The notes beneath the pieces are model-generated. The model ran no database searches, was not told the DNA's origin, and saw only the letters and a list, made by a program, of their open reading frames with translations. 64,000 bases of DNA from Thereva unica. Its lineage: Eukaryota; Arthropoda; Insecta; Diptera; Therevidae. Positions 53,457 to 63,420 of this stretch are shown here, in pieces. Positions within the stretch are counted from its first letter, which is position 1. The number at the start of each line of letters is the position of its first letter. The translations under genes and the position numbers were made by a program. The stretch is from positions 161,648,393 through 161,712,392 of the forward strand of contig OX465281.1 in NCBI GenBank assembly GCA_949987705.1, written 5' to 3'.

Positions 53457-54752
53457 ATGGAAGTAAATAGGCTTAATCAGGACGAGCTGTCCTATGAGAT
53501 GACAATTAGGGGTTTGCCGACGGGTAAGGTGGAGGAGATGAGAGCTGCGCTCCGTTCGGCCTTAAAAGTGGAAAAGGAGGGCAAAATAATATTGGTCGAG
53601 CCTTACCCCTATTCCTACGAGGAAGACACCCAAGCTTTACATAGGAAGTTAAGCGAAATCAACACCTTGCAGGAAACCTTTCAAGGCGACTCAGAGTCAA
53701 GTGAGTACAGGAAGCTAATCACAAAAATTGAGTGGTCCTTAGCCAGGGTGAACCGCATGAAGGTGGCTGATGACGCGGAGAAGAAGGAAAAAGCTCGCAT
53801 TAGGGGCGAATTGATCGTGTCTTTGGGTACTTTGTATACGATGGCGGAAGGGGATGACCCTGATGACGAATCCTCCGAAGTGGCCGCCGAATTATCCCTC
53901 CCCGCCGCGGTAATGACGACAAATAGGGCTCAGGCCCAGATACACAAATGGGGAATTAAATTCACCGGCGAGCACGGACAATCGGTAAGTTCTTTCCTGG
54001 AGCGAGTGAACGAAATGGCAGAGGCGAGAGGTATAAACCGAGGACAGCTATATCGGTCAGCCCTGGACTTATTTGGAGGACGCGCACTAATTTGGTATCG
54101 GGCCAGCAAAGGCTCCTTGCACTCTTGGAATGACTTGGTCAAGGAGTTGAGGAAAGAGTTCCTGCCACCGGACTACGATGAGCGACTGCTGGAAGAGATA
54201 CGGAGAAGGACGCAAGGAAAAGACGAATCCATGGCCATCTATGTATCCATTATGAAGAATATGTTCGCACGACTGGACGAGCCCCTTTCGGAAAAGGAGC
54301 AACTAAAAATCCTAAGGAGGACAGTCCACCCTTTCTACCAAACGCAACTGGGGTTGCGCGAAATAGAGTCAATAACCGAAATGGTGGAGCTAGGTCGCAA
54401 GCTCGAGACAATAAGGTCGGCGGCCGAGGCTTTCATTCCTCCCCCTTCAAGACGAAACCACTCCTTGCTGGAACCTGATTTAGCCTACATTGGATGCGAA
54501 CCTCAAGCGATAGCAGCAGTAGAAACCTCAAACCAACACAGGAGGGCGAGTACGACAGGGAATGAGTGGAGGTGCTTCCGATGTGGACGTATGGGACATT
54601 TCGCTAGGAATTGTCGAGTTTTACGTTGTTTTGGTTGTGGGGCTCCAGGGACGGTTCGCTCGCAGTGTACTAGATGCAACGAAAGGCTATCGAGTTCAAG
54701 GGAACAACAGGAGGCACAAGGATCGGGAAACGATCAAGGAGCCCGAGCCTAG
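53457..54752 (+). CDS. gag: gypsy Gag (431 aa)
   Basis: Structural polyprotein of the element. Residues 1-150 are charged and helical. A Retrotrans_gag-type capsid region spans about 160-330 (GGRALIWYRASKGSLHSW, LRKEFLPPDYDERLLEEI). A CCHC zinc knuckle follows (CFRCGRMGHFARNC, about 373-386), then a second knuckle in which the His is lost (CFGCGAPGTVRSQC, about 391-404). The start ATG at 53457 is the first Met of the long frame. A -1 slippery heptamer GGGAAAC lies seven codons before the stop, in the 79-nt overlap with pol. The frame is intact. Confidence 0.93.
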   Translation: MEVNRLNQDELSYEMTIRGLPTGKVEEMRAALRSALKVEKEGKIILVEPYPYSYEEDTQALHRKLSEINTLQETFQGDSESSEYRKLITKIEWSLARVNRMKVADDAEKKEKARIRGELIVSLGTLYTMAEGDDPDDESSEVAAELSLPAAVMTTNRAQAQIHKWGIKFTGEHGQSVSSFLERVNEMAEARGINRGQLYRSALDLFGGRALIWYRASKGSLHSWNDLVKELRKEFLPPDYDERLLEEIRRRTQGKDESMAIYVSIMKNMFARLDEPLSEKEQLKILRRTVHPFYQTQLGLREIESITEMVELGRKLETIRSAAEAFIPPPSRRNHSLLEPDLAYIGCEPQAIAAVETSNQHRRASTTGNEWRCFRCGRMGHFARNCRVLRCFGCGAPGTVRSQCTRCNERLSSSREQQEAQGSGNDQGARA

Positions 54753-57700
54753 ACGGCGAGCCGGGTAATCCACAGAACGCCGTAATCATCGGGAAACCAA
54801 CAGAGCTTCGGCAATCAAGTCCGTCCCCGAGAGTAGAGGTAGCACAGCACGCGAACGTGGATTATATTTTCTTTAGTAAAGAAAACGACGAGCGACCTCA
54901 CCTTTTGGTGGAGATTCTTGGTGTGAAGTTTTGCGCGTTACTCGATTCTGGTTCAACAACAACCGTCCTCGGCGGGCCAGGTTGGGAGAAGTTGGAGAAA
55001 ATGAAAGTGAAGATTAAGAACACACCGAGGAAGGTAATTAATGTAGCCGATGGAAGGGTAGTTAAGGTATTAGGAAAAGTGGACATCCCCATCGCGGTAG
55101 AAGGGAGAGTGAAGGTCAAGGAGGTGCTGGTAGCTCCGGATTTACCGCACACGCTCATTCTGGGGGTAGACTTTTGCAAAAAGATGAAAATTGTGACAGA
55201 CTTCGAGGATGACAGTTGGTGGTTTAAAGAGCATGAGGCCGAGGTTCGACTACACGCTCTGGAGAGTAGATCGAAACTTCCGGAAGGACAGCAAATGGAA
55301 TTGGGAGAGGTTGTCGAGGAGGCCAAAAAGAAAATGGGGACGAAACTGGGATGCACAAATATTGTGGAGCATGCGATTGAAGCGGAATCGCCACCCATCA
55401 AACAACGGTATTACCCCATGTCTCCAGCAATGCAGAAGATTGTAAACGAACAGTTAGAAGAAATGTTGCAAGCTGGAGTAGTGGAACCCTCCAACAGCGC
55501 ATGGTCTTCGCCAGTGGTGCTAGTAAAGAAGAAAGACGGGAAATATCGCTTCTGCGTCGACTTCAGGAAACTGAATAAAGTAACCAAGAAGGACGCGTAC
55601 CCTTTGCCATTCGTCTCAGCCACTTTAGATAAGTTGCGGGACGCCAAGTACTTATCGTCTTTACACATTAAGTCGGCTTTTTGGCAAGTTCCAATGGAGG
55701 AGAAGTCCAAGCAATTTACCGCCTTCACCATTCCGGGCAAGGGGTTGTTTCATTTCAATAGGATGCCCTTTGGGCTGACCAATTCACCTGCAACATGGCA
55801 ACGTCTGATTGATCGAGTGCTGTCCGGAACCCTGGACGATAAAATATTTGTTTACCTGGATGATGTAATTATTGTGACCCAGACCTTTGAAGAACATAAG
55901 GAAGTACTGAAGGAAGTTTTGGACAAACTTGGGAGAGCAGGGCTCGTCATCAACTTTGATAAATGTGAATTTTGCAGAGCGGAATTAAAATATTTAGGGT
56001 ACGTTGTGGGAGAGAATGGGCTGCATGTTGACCCGGAGAAGGTAGAGAGTATCCTAAATATCGCAACTCCAAGGTCAGTATCTGATGTAAGAAAATTTAT
56101 AGGCACCATATCGTGGTACCGACGGTTTGTCCCTAATTTCGCGACAATTATTGCTCCGATAACAGCCTTGTTAAAGAAGAGGACTAAGTTCATCTGGTCA
56201 TCGCAATGCGAGGAAGCCTTTCGTAGAGCGAAAGAGTGTTTAGTTAGTGCACCCATCCTTACTTGCCCGAACTTTGAATACCCGTTTGTGATCCATACAG
56301 ATGCTTCTGGCTACGGCCTAGGAGCCGTTCTCACACAACACATCGAGGAGCAAGATAAAGTGATCGCCTATCTCAGTAGGTCGTTGAATCGGGCAGAGCG
56401 GAATTATTCAACCACGGAACGCGAGTGTCTTGCAGTATTGTGGGCGATCAAAAAGCTGCGGCCATATATTGAAGGAACGAGCTTCACCGTCGTTACGGAC
56501 CACTCATCTTTAGTCTGGCTGCATAACCTGAAGGATCCCACAGGCCGGCTGGCACGATGGGCCATCAGGCTACAGCAATATGACTTTAATATTGTACACC
56601 GGAAAGGTAAAGAACACCTACTCCCTGATTTGTTATCACGATCAGTCCCAGTTGTAGATTGTCTCCACGACGACACACCGACATCACTCAAGGATCCTTG
56701 GTACGAGCGCATGATGGAACAGGTACGGAAGAGCTCTGAATGTTTTCCTGATTGGAAGCTTAGCCTCGGCAGTCTCTGGAGGCACGTACGACCTAAATAT
56801 CCGGAATTGGCTTGCGAAGAGTCCGACTGGAAAAGGGTGTTGCCAAGGGCGGAACGGAAGAACGCCTTGCGGGAAGCCCATGACCTTCCAACCGCAGGCC
56901 ATGGTGGGCTTAAGAAGACGTACGACCGACTTTCTCAGCGATTCTACTGGCCGAAAATGAAGAGCGACGTCGCATCGTATGTAAGGCGATGTAGAACGTG
57001 CCAGATGACTAAGCCGGAGCGGAAGAGGCCAGCAGGCTTGATGTCTTCCCGCGTAGTCAGTAGTTGCCCTTGGGAGTGCGTGTGTATCGATTTGATAGGG
57101 CCCTTACCTCGTTCAACACGTGGTTATAAGTACATATTGACGGTAGTGGATTATTTTAGCAAATTCCCCCTTCTTTTTCCTTTGCGTTCCGCGACAGCTC
57201 CGCCTATCTGCCGTATCTTGGAGGAATCCGTGTTCCTGCTCTTTGGAGTGCCAAAAACTTTAGTTTGCGATAATGGGCAGCAATTTAAAGCTAAGGAGTT
57301 CAAGGAACTCATCACAGAATACGGCACGACAATCAGTTATACCGCATCGTACCACCCCCAAGCTAATCCGACGGAGAGAATGAACCAAAATGTCAAGACA
57401 ATGTTACGCGCGTATGTATCTGACAACCACCGAACGTGGGATTCTTACTTGGCAAAGATTGGTTGTGCTATCCGAACCGCTACTCATGAAGCAACAAAGT
57501 TAACACCGTATTTCATTAACTTTGGTAGGGAAATGGTATTGTATGGCCGCGAGGCGCAAGGCGACAGCCAGGGAGAAGACCAACCCGAGGCACGGGCAAG
57601 AGGGTTGCAAGATGTGCGAAGAGACGTCAAGGCCAGGTTAATGAAAGCGGCAGAAACGTCCAAACACACATACAACCTAAGAAGAAGGGACCAAAGATTC

Positions 57701-57922
57701 TACGCTAATGATTCGGTTTTGCGCAAGAATTACGATTTATCCAACGCCGCGCAATACTTCAGCGCGAAGTTAGCTCCAAAGTATGTCGGCCCATTTACAG
57801 TAGAAAAAGTGTTGTCCCCGTGGACTTACCAGTTAAAGGACTGTACCGGTAAAGACGCAGGGGTTTGGCATTCTAAAGACTTGAAGCTGGCAGATGGGAA
57901 TAACTCTTATTGTCTTGAATGA
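54674..57922 (+). CDS. pol: gypsy Pol: protease, RT, RNase H, integrase (1,082 aa from first Met)
   Basis: Most likely made as a Gag-Pol fusion by -1 frameshifting at 54725, so the Met at 54674 need not be used. Aspartic protease with LLDSGSTTTVL near residue 90; reverse transcriptase with LHIKSAFWQVPM and the catalytic FVYLDDVI near 393; RNase H with IHTDASGYGLGAVL near 540 and VTDHSSLVW near 609; integrase with an HHCC zinc domain (GHGGLKKTY ... CRTCQMTK, about 734-778) and DDE residues in CIDLIG (804), CDNGQ (866) and TERMNQ (901), a D35E spacing; a C-terminal region ending HSKDLKLAD. All catalytic residues I can check are present and there are no internal stops. The copy may be active or very recently so. 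Confidence 0.95.
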   Translation: MQRKAIEFKGTTGGTRIGKRSRSPSLDGEPGNPQNAVIIGKPTELRQSSPSPRVEVAQHANVDYIFFSKENDERPHLLVEILGVKFCALLDSGSTTTVLGGPGWEKLEKMKVKIKNTPRKVINVADGRVVKVLGKVDIPIAVEGRVKVKEVLVAPDLPHTLILGVDFCKKMKIVTDFEDDSWWFKEHEAEVRLHALESRSKLPEGQQMELGEVVEEAKKKMGTKLGCTNIVEHAIEAESPPIKQRYYPMSPAMQKIVNEQLEEMLQAGVVEPSNSAWSSPVVLVKKKDGKYRFCVDFRKLNKVTKKDAYPLPFVSATLDKLRDAKYLSSLHIKSAFWQVPMEEKSKQFTAFTIPGKGLFHFNRMPFGLTNSPATWQRLIDRVLSGTLDDKIFVYLDDVIIVTQTFEEHKEVLKEVLDKLGRAGLVINFDKCEFCRAELKYLGYVVGENGLHVDPEKVESILNIATPRSVSDVRKFIGTISWYRRFVPNFATIIAPITALLKKRTKFIWSSQCEEAFRRAKECLVSAPILTCPNFEYPFVIHTDASGYGLGAVLTQHIEEQDKVIAYLSRSLNRAERNYSTTERECLAVLWAIKKLRPYIEGTSFTVVTDHSSLVWLHNLKDPTGRLARWAIRLQQYDFNIVHRKGKEHLLPDLLSRSVPVVDCLHDDTPTSLKDPWYERMMEQVRKSSECFPDWKLSLGSLWRHVRPKYPELACEESDWKRVLPRAERKNALREAHDLPTAGHGGLKKTYDRLSQRFYWPKMKSDVASYVRRCRTCQMTKPERKRPAGLMSSRVVSSCPWECVCIDLIGPLPRSTRGYKYILTVVDYFSKFPLLFPLRSATAPPICRILEESVFLLFGVPKTLVCDNGQQFKAKEFKELITEYGTTISYTASYHPQANPTERMNQNVKTMLRAYVSDNHRTWDSYLAKIGCAIRTATHEATKLTPYFINFGREMVLYGREAQGDSQGEDQPEARARGLQDVRRDVKARLMKAAETSKHTYNLRRRDQRFYANDSVLRKNYDLSNAAQYFSAKLAPKYVGPFTVEKVLSPWTYQLKDCTGKDAGVWHSKDLKLADGNNSYCLE
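54725..54731 (+). promoter_or_regulatory. -1 ribosomal frameshift heptamer GGGAAAC (gag/pol)
   Basis: In Gag phase the bases read tcG GGA AAC, the X_XXY_YYZ arrangement. Slipping back one base gives GGG AAA, the exact phase of pol, which is the -1 frame. Gag stops 21 nt later (54750-54752). I did not resolve a downstream pseudoknot. Confidence 0.8.
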
Positions 57923-58246
57923 AAAGGGGAAATTAAAGTAGAATTTAACAAAGTTAGGTTAAGGATATCTAGGAGGGGACCATATATTGAAGTAGAATTG
58001 AGTCTATAAGATTAGAGATCTAAAACTAGTTGAATAAGTTAAAAGCTATCGGAAGTTATGATTAAGTTAATGGATTCGGATTGATGTAGTGAATTATAGG
58101 ATTCGTAGGTATAAGATAAGTTAGTATATTAGTTTTGAATTTGGACCATAGAGCTCAGAACGGGACAATTGAATTCCTCGGGTATTAGTTAGGACAAGGT
58201 ATTGACCCCTAAGACAAGATTTTATTTTGGGAAAATAAAATCTCTC
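57923..58246 (+). other. gypsy 3' untranslated region
   Basis: About 320 bp between the pol stop and the polypurine tract, with no env-like frame. A short inverted repeat ATTTTATTTTGGGAAAATAAAAT lies near 58219-58241 in two halves. Confidence 0.6.
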
Positions 58247-58260
58247 GAAAGAAGGGGAGG
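58247..58260 (+). promoter_or_regulatory. gypsy polypurine tract
   Basis: GAAAGAAGGGGAGG directly abuts the 3' LTR, the expected primer for plus-strand synthesis. Confidence 0.85.
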
Positions 58261-58594
58261 TGTTAGGTTTGTTGGATGCACTAAAATAAAAAGAAGTTAA
58301 TAATAAAAAAATAAAGAATTATATGTGATGTTACCTTGTCGTCTATGTCCCCTGTGTGTTGTTAAAAAGAAAACTGAGGCTGCTGATCCAAATTCTTTTT
58401 AGATGACGAGCAAGCCCTGGGATAGAAGAAACCTGGAAGGCCGTGAGGACGAGAAAAGGCAACAACTTTAGTCCCCTAGCAGCACCTACAGTGGCCGTAT
58501 AGTGCATATTGGCGTTAGTCCTGGAAGTCTCCGCAGTGGAGGAAGCTACTATTAAATTACTAAATGTTTATAGCTTGATCAAATTGCGTAGGAA

Positions 58595-59267
58595 TCTTAT
58601 ATATTAATAGGCAAACAAAAAGTTTGTACACGCTAAGGCTTTTTTGTTCGTGGACCGATTTCGTTCAAATTTTCAGAAAATGTTCTTTTTATGGCATAGT
58701 TTTGTAATAAGGAATTTCAACGAAATCGATTCACGAATAAAAAAGTTATAGCGATTTTAATTTTTCGAATTTTAAAAAGCCGTTGAAAAATTTGAATTTT
58801 TTGTGAGCATCAACGTAGACCTGAGTAGCCTACGATTGACACAAATGCCGTTTCAGTGAAGCCAATGAGAAACAGAGAAAAACAAGCGTTTGTGTAGATT
58901 TTTGGCGGCATAAACTGACTTAAAAAAACTCGGTCACTTTGTGCGTGCATTTTTTTTATACTCTTTTGTGTATAGTATTATTGAGTTGTATTGTATCGTT
59001 TCAATGATGCTGTAGTTACTGATGTTGCTGCTATTTTCCACTACATAGCCCAGCAAGACGTCATGGATGCGATTAAAAAAATCCTGGGAAATTTTAGATG
59101 CTCTGGAGCGACAATGGAAATGTTTCATAGTAATTAAAAATTCGCCATTGCGTATAATTTTTTTTTTAAATAAAATTTTTTAAATTGAATTTAAATTCGA
59201 ACAAATCGTGAATTTTATATATTTATTGTTTTTGTGACCGAATTTCGGTAACGGGGATCCCAACTAG
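58595..59267 (+). mobile_element. Non-autonomous Helitron, 673 bp
   Basis: Starts TCTTATATATTAATAGG after host A and ends CCCAACTAG before host T. The 5' LTR shows the intact site GTAGGAA|TATTAAG (49567/49568). A palindromic hairpin, GTGACCGAATTTCGGTAAC (59234-59252), lies 11 nt inside the CTAG, as the Helitron 3' signal requires. It has no coding capacity; the 64-codon frame on the minus strand has no recognisable domain. Confidence 0.93.
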
Positions 59268-59608
59268 TATTAAGTAAACAATGAAGTTGTAAGCGCGACA
59301 AAGGGCTTCCCCAACGACCCTAACCTCCTTATGGCTCACCACGGTTTCCTCCAGGAAATCCAGTGTCTTGGCAAATTGTTGTCGGTGAAGGGGCTGACCA
59401 GCAGGCAGGGCGAAGCTCCAACGGTTATGTTTTGTAAATTAATTGTCCACCTCAGGAACTCTAGAAATGTGGCCGGGGGCTGTCAAGCCCCACTATAATA
59501 CTCGAAACCCAGGCTAGCCCGGCCTCTAGATTTTTTCCGGGGATGGAAAAGGGAATGTCCAGGACCCAGTGCGTCTCCCGGAACCAAAAATTAAATTTTA
59601 ATAATAAT

Positions 59609-61612
59609 CATGCCGATTATACAACTCGCCGGATTAACCGCGGATGGAATTTTATTTAGATTTGACGTTTGGCGTATTATAGAATACGCCGGATGAAAAA
59701 TGACCGAATGACGGTAATGCAGTGTGAAAAATTGTTATTATAGAATCCGCTCGTGAAACGCATTCCATACAAAAATTGTCATTACAAATCAGCATCAAAT
59801 TTACTGCGGATGTGAAAAATTTCGGTCTATGTTTTTAATTTAATTATACTCACTGGCTTAGTTATTTACGCAAAGAAGACGGCGAATGGACTGACTCAAG
59901 CAGAGAATCCCTGAAACAACTTATGGACACCCACTTCCCTAGTAGTACTACAGTTGAGACAGCTATCACGATAAACTCTTCAGCCTCACAACAGCTGATC
60001 AAATCTATCATAAGTAGAGCAAAAACAAAATGGGCTATAAACACCTTCCAGCCCTATAAATCACCAGGCCCTGACGGCATAGTGCCAGCACAACTGCAGC
60101 ACTTCCTTGGTTATATCATGCCCTGGTTGCAGACTATGTTTACTGGGTGCCTTCAAAATAACTGCATTCCTTCTAGTTGGAAAAAGGTTAAAGTAGTTCT
60201 TATACCTAAGGCCGGAAAAGCCTCCCACACAACGCCCAAAGACTTCAGGCCAATCAGCCTATCATCCTTTCTATTAAAGACTCTAGAAAGGCAAATCGAA
60301 ATATATCTGAGGCAGACCATACTAACCTCGGAACACTGGCGTACAACACGCCTATACAAAGGGCAATTCTACTGACACTGCTCTCGTTGGTGTCTCTTAT
60401 CCACCAAATGCTTACTGGCAGGATGATGACTTCGATCTTGGCCGACAGCTCGGTCCGAAAGGCCGTAAATAGAGGCACTCCGCAAGGAGGAGTACTTTCC
60501 CCGCTGCTATGGGTCGTAACTATGAACCAGCTGTTGCGACGCATGGAGGCAGAGGGGCATCATGTCCTGGCGTACGCGCATGACGTTGTTATCATCAAAA
60601 AAGGAAAATTTCCTCAATTCTCTGTGATCTCATGGAGGCGGCGTTACAAGCCCTCTCAAACTGGACTGGACCCGCGGACTCAGCGTTAACCCAGTCAAAT
60701 CGGAGCTGGTTCTCTTCACAAGGAGGTAAAAGATCTCTTCGTTAACACCCCCGGCCCCGGTGGTATGCCTTGGGCCACCTTTAAACTCCGATGCCAGCAA
60801 CACACAATGCGACAAGCAAAAAAGCATTGGAGGGATCTTAACAAATGCACTTTGGCCAAATTAACCTGGCCCTCTTACGATCTCAGGCGGACAACCTCAC
60901 TACTGAGCCTCGGGAGACAAGACCTCTCAGTTATAGTGAGAGTGCTGACCGGACACTGTCTGATAGGGACACATTCGCCCCGTTTAGGCCTTGAGACCTA
61001 CGATTTCTACAGAAGCTGTAAGAATCTGGACGAGGCAGAAAGTGTACTACATCTTGTCTGACACTGCCCGGCCCTAAGCAGAATAAGGTAAACCACATTT
61101 GGCGAACCCTTTCTAAGCACCCTCGCGGAAATCTCGAAGATTGGGATCCCGCAACTTAGAAGATTTATTACTTCCTCGAGATGGTTTTAGCGAAGAAACG
61201 ACATTTTAACATCAGGTTTAAAGTGGGATCACTATGGCATCACAATGGGCCAACAGCTCAGCGATATCTAACCTATACTCACTGGACGTTTGGTAACTGG
61301 AAAATGTCTTGGCACATATTTCGGATTGTTTTCCGAGTTTCTTTCCTGTTATTCCCCTCGTCTAAATTTAAATAAACCCCAATGAAATCCATAATTACGT
61401 ACTAAAAACACTTAGTTTTAGGCACTTAAAAATTTATTTATCTAAGGATATGCGAAAAAATCGTGGAAAATTTGACAGCTAGTGGTGAAATAGCAGTTTC
61501 AGTGCGGATCGATAATGCAGAATTCCGTCGGGTTCTATAATGCAAATATTTTCAAATGCGGATCGGATGTGAATCGGATGTAGAAAATCCGGCGAGTTGT
61601 ATAATCGGCATG
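59609..61612. mobile_element. TIR DNA transposon, 2.0 kb, TSD AAT, carrying a fossil LINE
   Basis: Perfect inverted termini of 24 bp begin CATGCCGATTATACAACTCG. AAT lies on both sides (59606-59608 and 61613-61615). The 5' LTR gives the empty site (AATAATATTATATTCCC near 49905-49918). Subterminal GCGGAT and ATTATAGAATxCGC motifs recur in the left part. No transposase is present. The middle is a 1.4-kb LINE fragment, without which the element would be a ~575-bp MITE-like unit. Confidence 0.9.
59857..61273 (+). pseudogene. Decayed R1/LOA-like LINE fragment inside the TIR element
   Basis: A 12-bp duplication TATACTCACTGG flanks it (59845-59856 and 61274-61285). Frames show KSPGPDGIVPAQLQHFLG and VVLIPKAGK...FRPISLSSFLLKTLER from the RT fingers, then GTPQGGVLSPLLW, and a catalytic box changed to YAHD (normally YADD). 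A C-terminal part resembles the region after RNase H (TGHCLIGTHSPRLGL, a C-x2-C/H cluster, FITSSRWF). The palm segment with the first Asp and most of RNase H are deleted, and several frameshifts and stops occur. Confidence 0.8.
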
Positions 61613-61692
61613 AATATTATATTCCCGATTCGAACCGGGTTAAACCGTTGGAAGGCGCACTGGAAATCCCTAAAATAGTGGGCATTTCTCCT

Positions 61693-61721
61693 TATAAACA
61701 GGGCCCCTGAAGCGGTCAGTC
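61693..61721 (+). promoter_or_regulatory. gypsy core promoter copy in the 3' LTR
   Basis: TATAAAC at 61693-61699 and TCAGTC at 61716-61721, the same 25-bp spacing as in the 5' LTR. It could drive transcription into the right flank. Confidence 0.65.
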
Positions 61722-61968
61722 TCTTAGTTACTGGAAAGACAATAGAAGTGAAAAGTGAAAGTGTGCCAAAGTTTGCGTAAAAATTAGTGGAGGATTTTTT
61801 TTTCTTTTTCCTGTGGAAAGTACTGAAGCTGGAGAGGTCCTTGCCTGCGCGGAGTGTTAACTAGAGTTGAGTACCTTTTTTGTCATATATATAAAAATAT
61901 ATTGTTGATATATATTAATAATATACCACACTGAGTACCTTTTTTTTATATATATAAAGTTATATTGA

Positions 61969-62915
61969 CACTGTCCAGACCAATCAACATCTATAATGGA
62001 CTCCGACAAGGGGACGGTCTGGCCTGCCTCCTTTTCAACCTGGCGTTGGAGAAAGTGATCCGCGATTCGGGCGTGACATCAAGGGGTACAATCCTCCACA
62101 AGTCCACCCAACTACTGGCTTACGCAGACGACATTGACATCATTGGAAGAACAACAACAGCTGTACAAGAAGCTTTCACTCAGATTGAGCAAGCGGCAGG
62201 AAATCTGGGACTGCACATTAACGAAAGCAAAACAAAGTACATGGTGGCCTCGTCTGGAAGAACACCTAACATTGGTCCCACAATCAAGGTAGCGGAACAC
62301 GAATTTGACGTGGTAAAATCATTTACCTACCTTGGGTCAATAGTAGCAGCCGACAATAGCATGGAACCAGAAATACGCGCACGACTGCTAAAAGCCAACA
62401 AAGCCTACTATAGTCTGTCAAGGCTCTTCAAATCCAAATATCTAACCATAACGTCTAAACTTTTACTATATAAGACGATGGTCTTACCCGTTCTCACATA
62501 TGCATCCGAAACGTGGGTGCTTAGCAAAAAGCACTCAAACCTCTTGGGCGTGTTTGAGAGGAAAATACTTCGGAGGATTGTTGGCCCCGTATGTGAGGAA
62601 GGACGATTCCGGAGACTCTACAATGACGAGATCTACGAGCGCTATCGCGACATAGATGTTGTGAAGAAAATAAAGCTCGGTAGGCTCCGGTGGGCAGGGC
62701 ATCTAGCTCGTATGAGTGAAGATGAGCCTGCTCGTAAAGTTCTCTGCGGTAAGACCTATGGGGTGCGACAGCGAGGGAGGCCCAACCTTCGCTGGAAGGA
62801 TGGCGTGGACCAGGACGCTCAGAGTTTAGGGATGCCAAACTGGATGACATCGGCTCAGAATCGGGACCGGTGGAGAGAACAGTTGCGCGAGGCCAGGACC
62901 GGATCCCGGTTGTAG
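61969..62915 (+). pseudogene. RTE reverse transcriptase C-terminal portion (about 315 codons, open)
   Basis: An uninterrupted frame from the truncated 5' end: YNGLRQGDGLACLLFNLALE, catalytic YADDIDIIGR (62120s), the thumb with GLHINESKTKYMV and FTYLGSIV, then TYASETWVLSKKHSNLLG, FERKILRRIVGP, LRWAGHLARMSED and RGRPNLRWKDGVDQDA, ending GSRL. There is no stop before the natural end, so the copy is young. Endonuclease and the N-terminal half of RT are missing through 5' truncation. It has no ATG of its own at the junction and is not expected to be functional. Confidence 0.88.
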
Positions 62916-62940
62916 AGCCGTTAAAGAAGAAGAAGAAGAA
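61969..62940 (+). mobile_element. 5'-truncated RTE-like LINE, 972 bp, TSD AGTTATATTGA
   Basis: An 11-bp duplication lies at 61958-61968 and 62941-62951. The body is the C-terminal third of an RTE ORF followed by TAGAGCCGTTAAAGAAGAAG and a GAA-repeat tail. Integration was in the gypsy 3' LTR, downstream of its start site. Confidence 0.93.
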
Positions 62941-63233
62941 AGTTATATTGAAGATATTGAATATATCCGTGCATCAGGTGAAGGATACCCTGTTTTTTTT
63001 ATGTATTAATAAAGCGATCACGGCGAATCTTTGTTTTTTTTATATTTTAATTTATATAAGTATCGAAGAATATTGTGGGTTCAAGCCCCACGATTGGTAA
63101 GATAGGTTCGTAGACCTGAAAACTACGTGGCGCCCATTTTTAGTATAAGCAAATTTTCCCTCAAAAGTTTTCTTTAGGACCACACCCTACGCTGAGCGCG
63201 GCCGAGCCTTGCGTGTAAAATTAGCACGTAACA

Positions 63234-63420
63234 CAGTTAAGAAAATTAAGCTCATTGCGGAAGGAACAAATGCAAACAAGATAACAAATAAATTTCTAAT
63301 CCAGTCGCGGGAGTCTCCGGTTGTCTTCAAAAGCTATCGAAATTGACGTCACTTCCGGCGTTCCTCAAGGCAGCCATCTAGGCCCTCTACTTTTTAATAT
63401 TGTTCAATTCTTCACAACAT
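63234..63420 (+). pseudogene. LINE remainder to the right of the gypsy element
   Basis: From 63234 the sequence continues the frame broken at 49233 for about 35 codons. After a frame change it gives EIDVTSGVPQGSHLGPLLFN, the RT motif of jockey/CR1-type LINEs. ORF1 material thus sits next to mid-RT sequence, so the LINE had already lost most of its length before the gypsy insertion. Confidence 0.65.

Larger units (their letters stand above)
49234..63233 (+). mobile_element. Ty3/gypsy LTR retrotransposon with nested insertions, TSD CAGT
   Basis: The LTRs begin TGTTAGGTTTGTTGG and end CACGTAACA. CAGT flanks both sides (49230-49233 and 63234-63237). Without insertions each LTR is about 1.31-1.33 kb. 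Order: 5' LTR, tRNA-Lys primer site, 1.47-kb leader, gag, -1 frameshift, pol (protease, RT, RNase H, integrase), polypurine tract, 3' LTR. No env is present. Shared LTR sequence differs by roughly 1% by eye, so integration was recent. Both coding frames are open. A decayed relative lies at 2585-6390. Confidence 0.95.
58261..63233 (+). repeat. gypsy 3' LTR (4,973 bp including three insertions)
   Basis: After subtracting the Helitron (58595-59267), the TIR element with its duplication (59609-61615) and the RTE with its duplication (61969-62951), about 1,310 bp remain. This matches the 5' LTR minus its own Helitron. Confidence 0.95.

Noticed and set aside
54898..56902. Minus-strand frames opposite pol, up to 167 codons
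   Set aside because: Antisense shadows of an intact pol gene; no domains.
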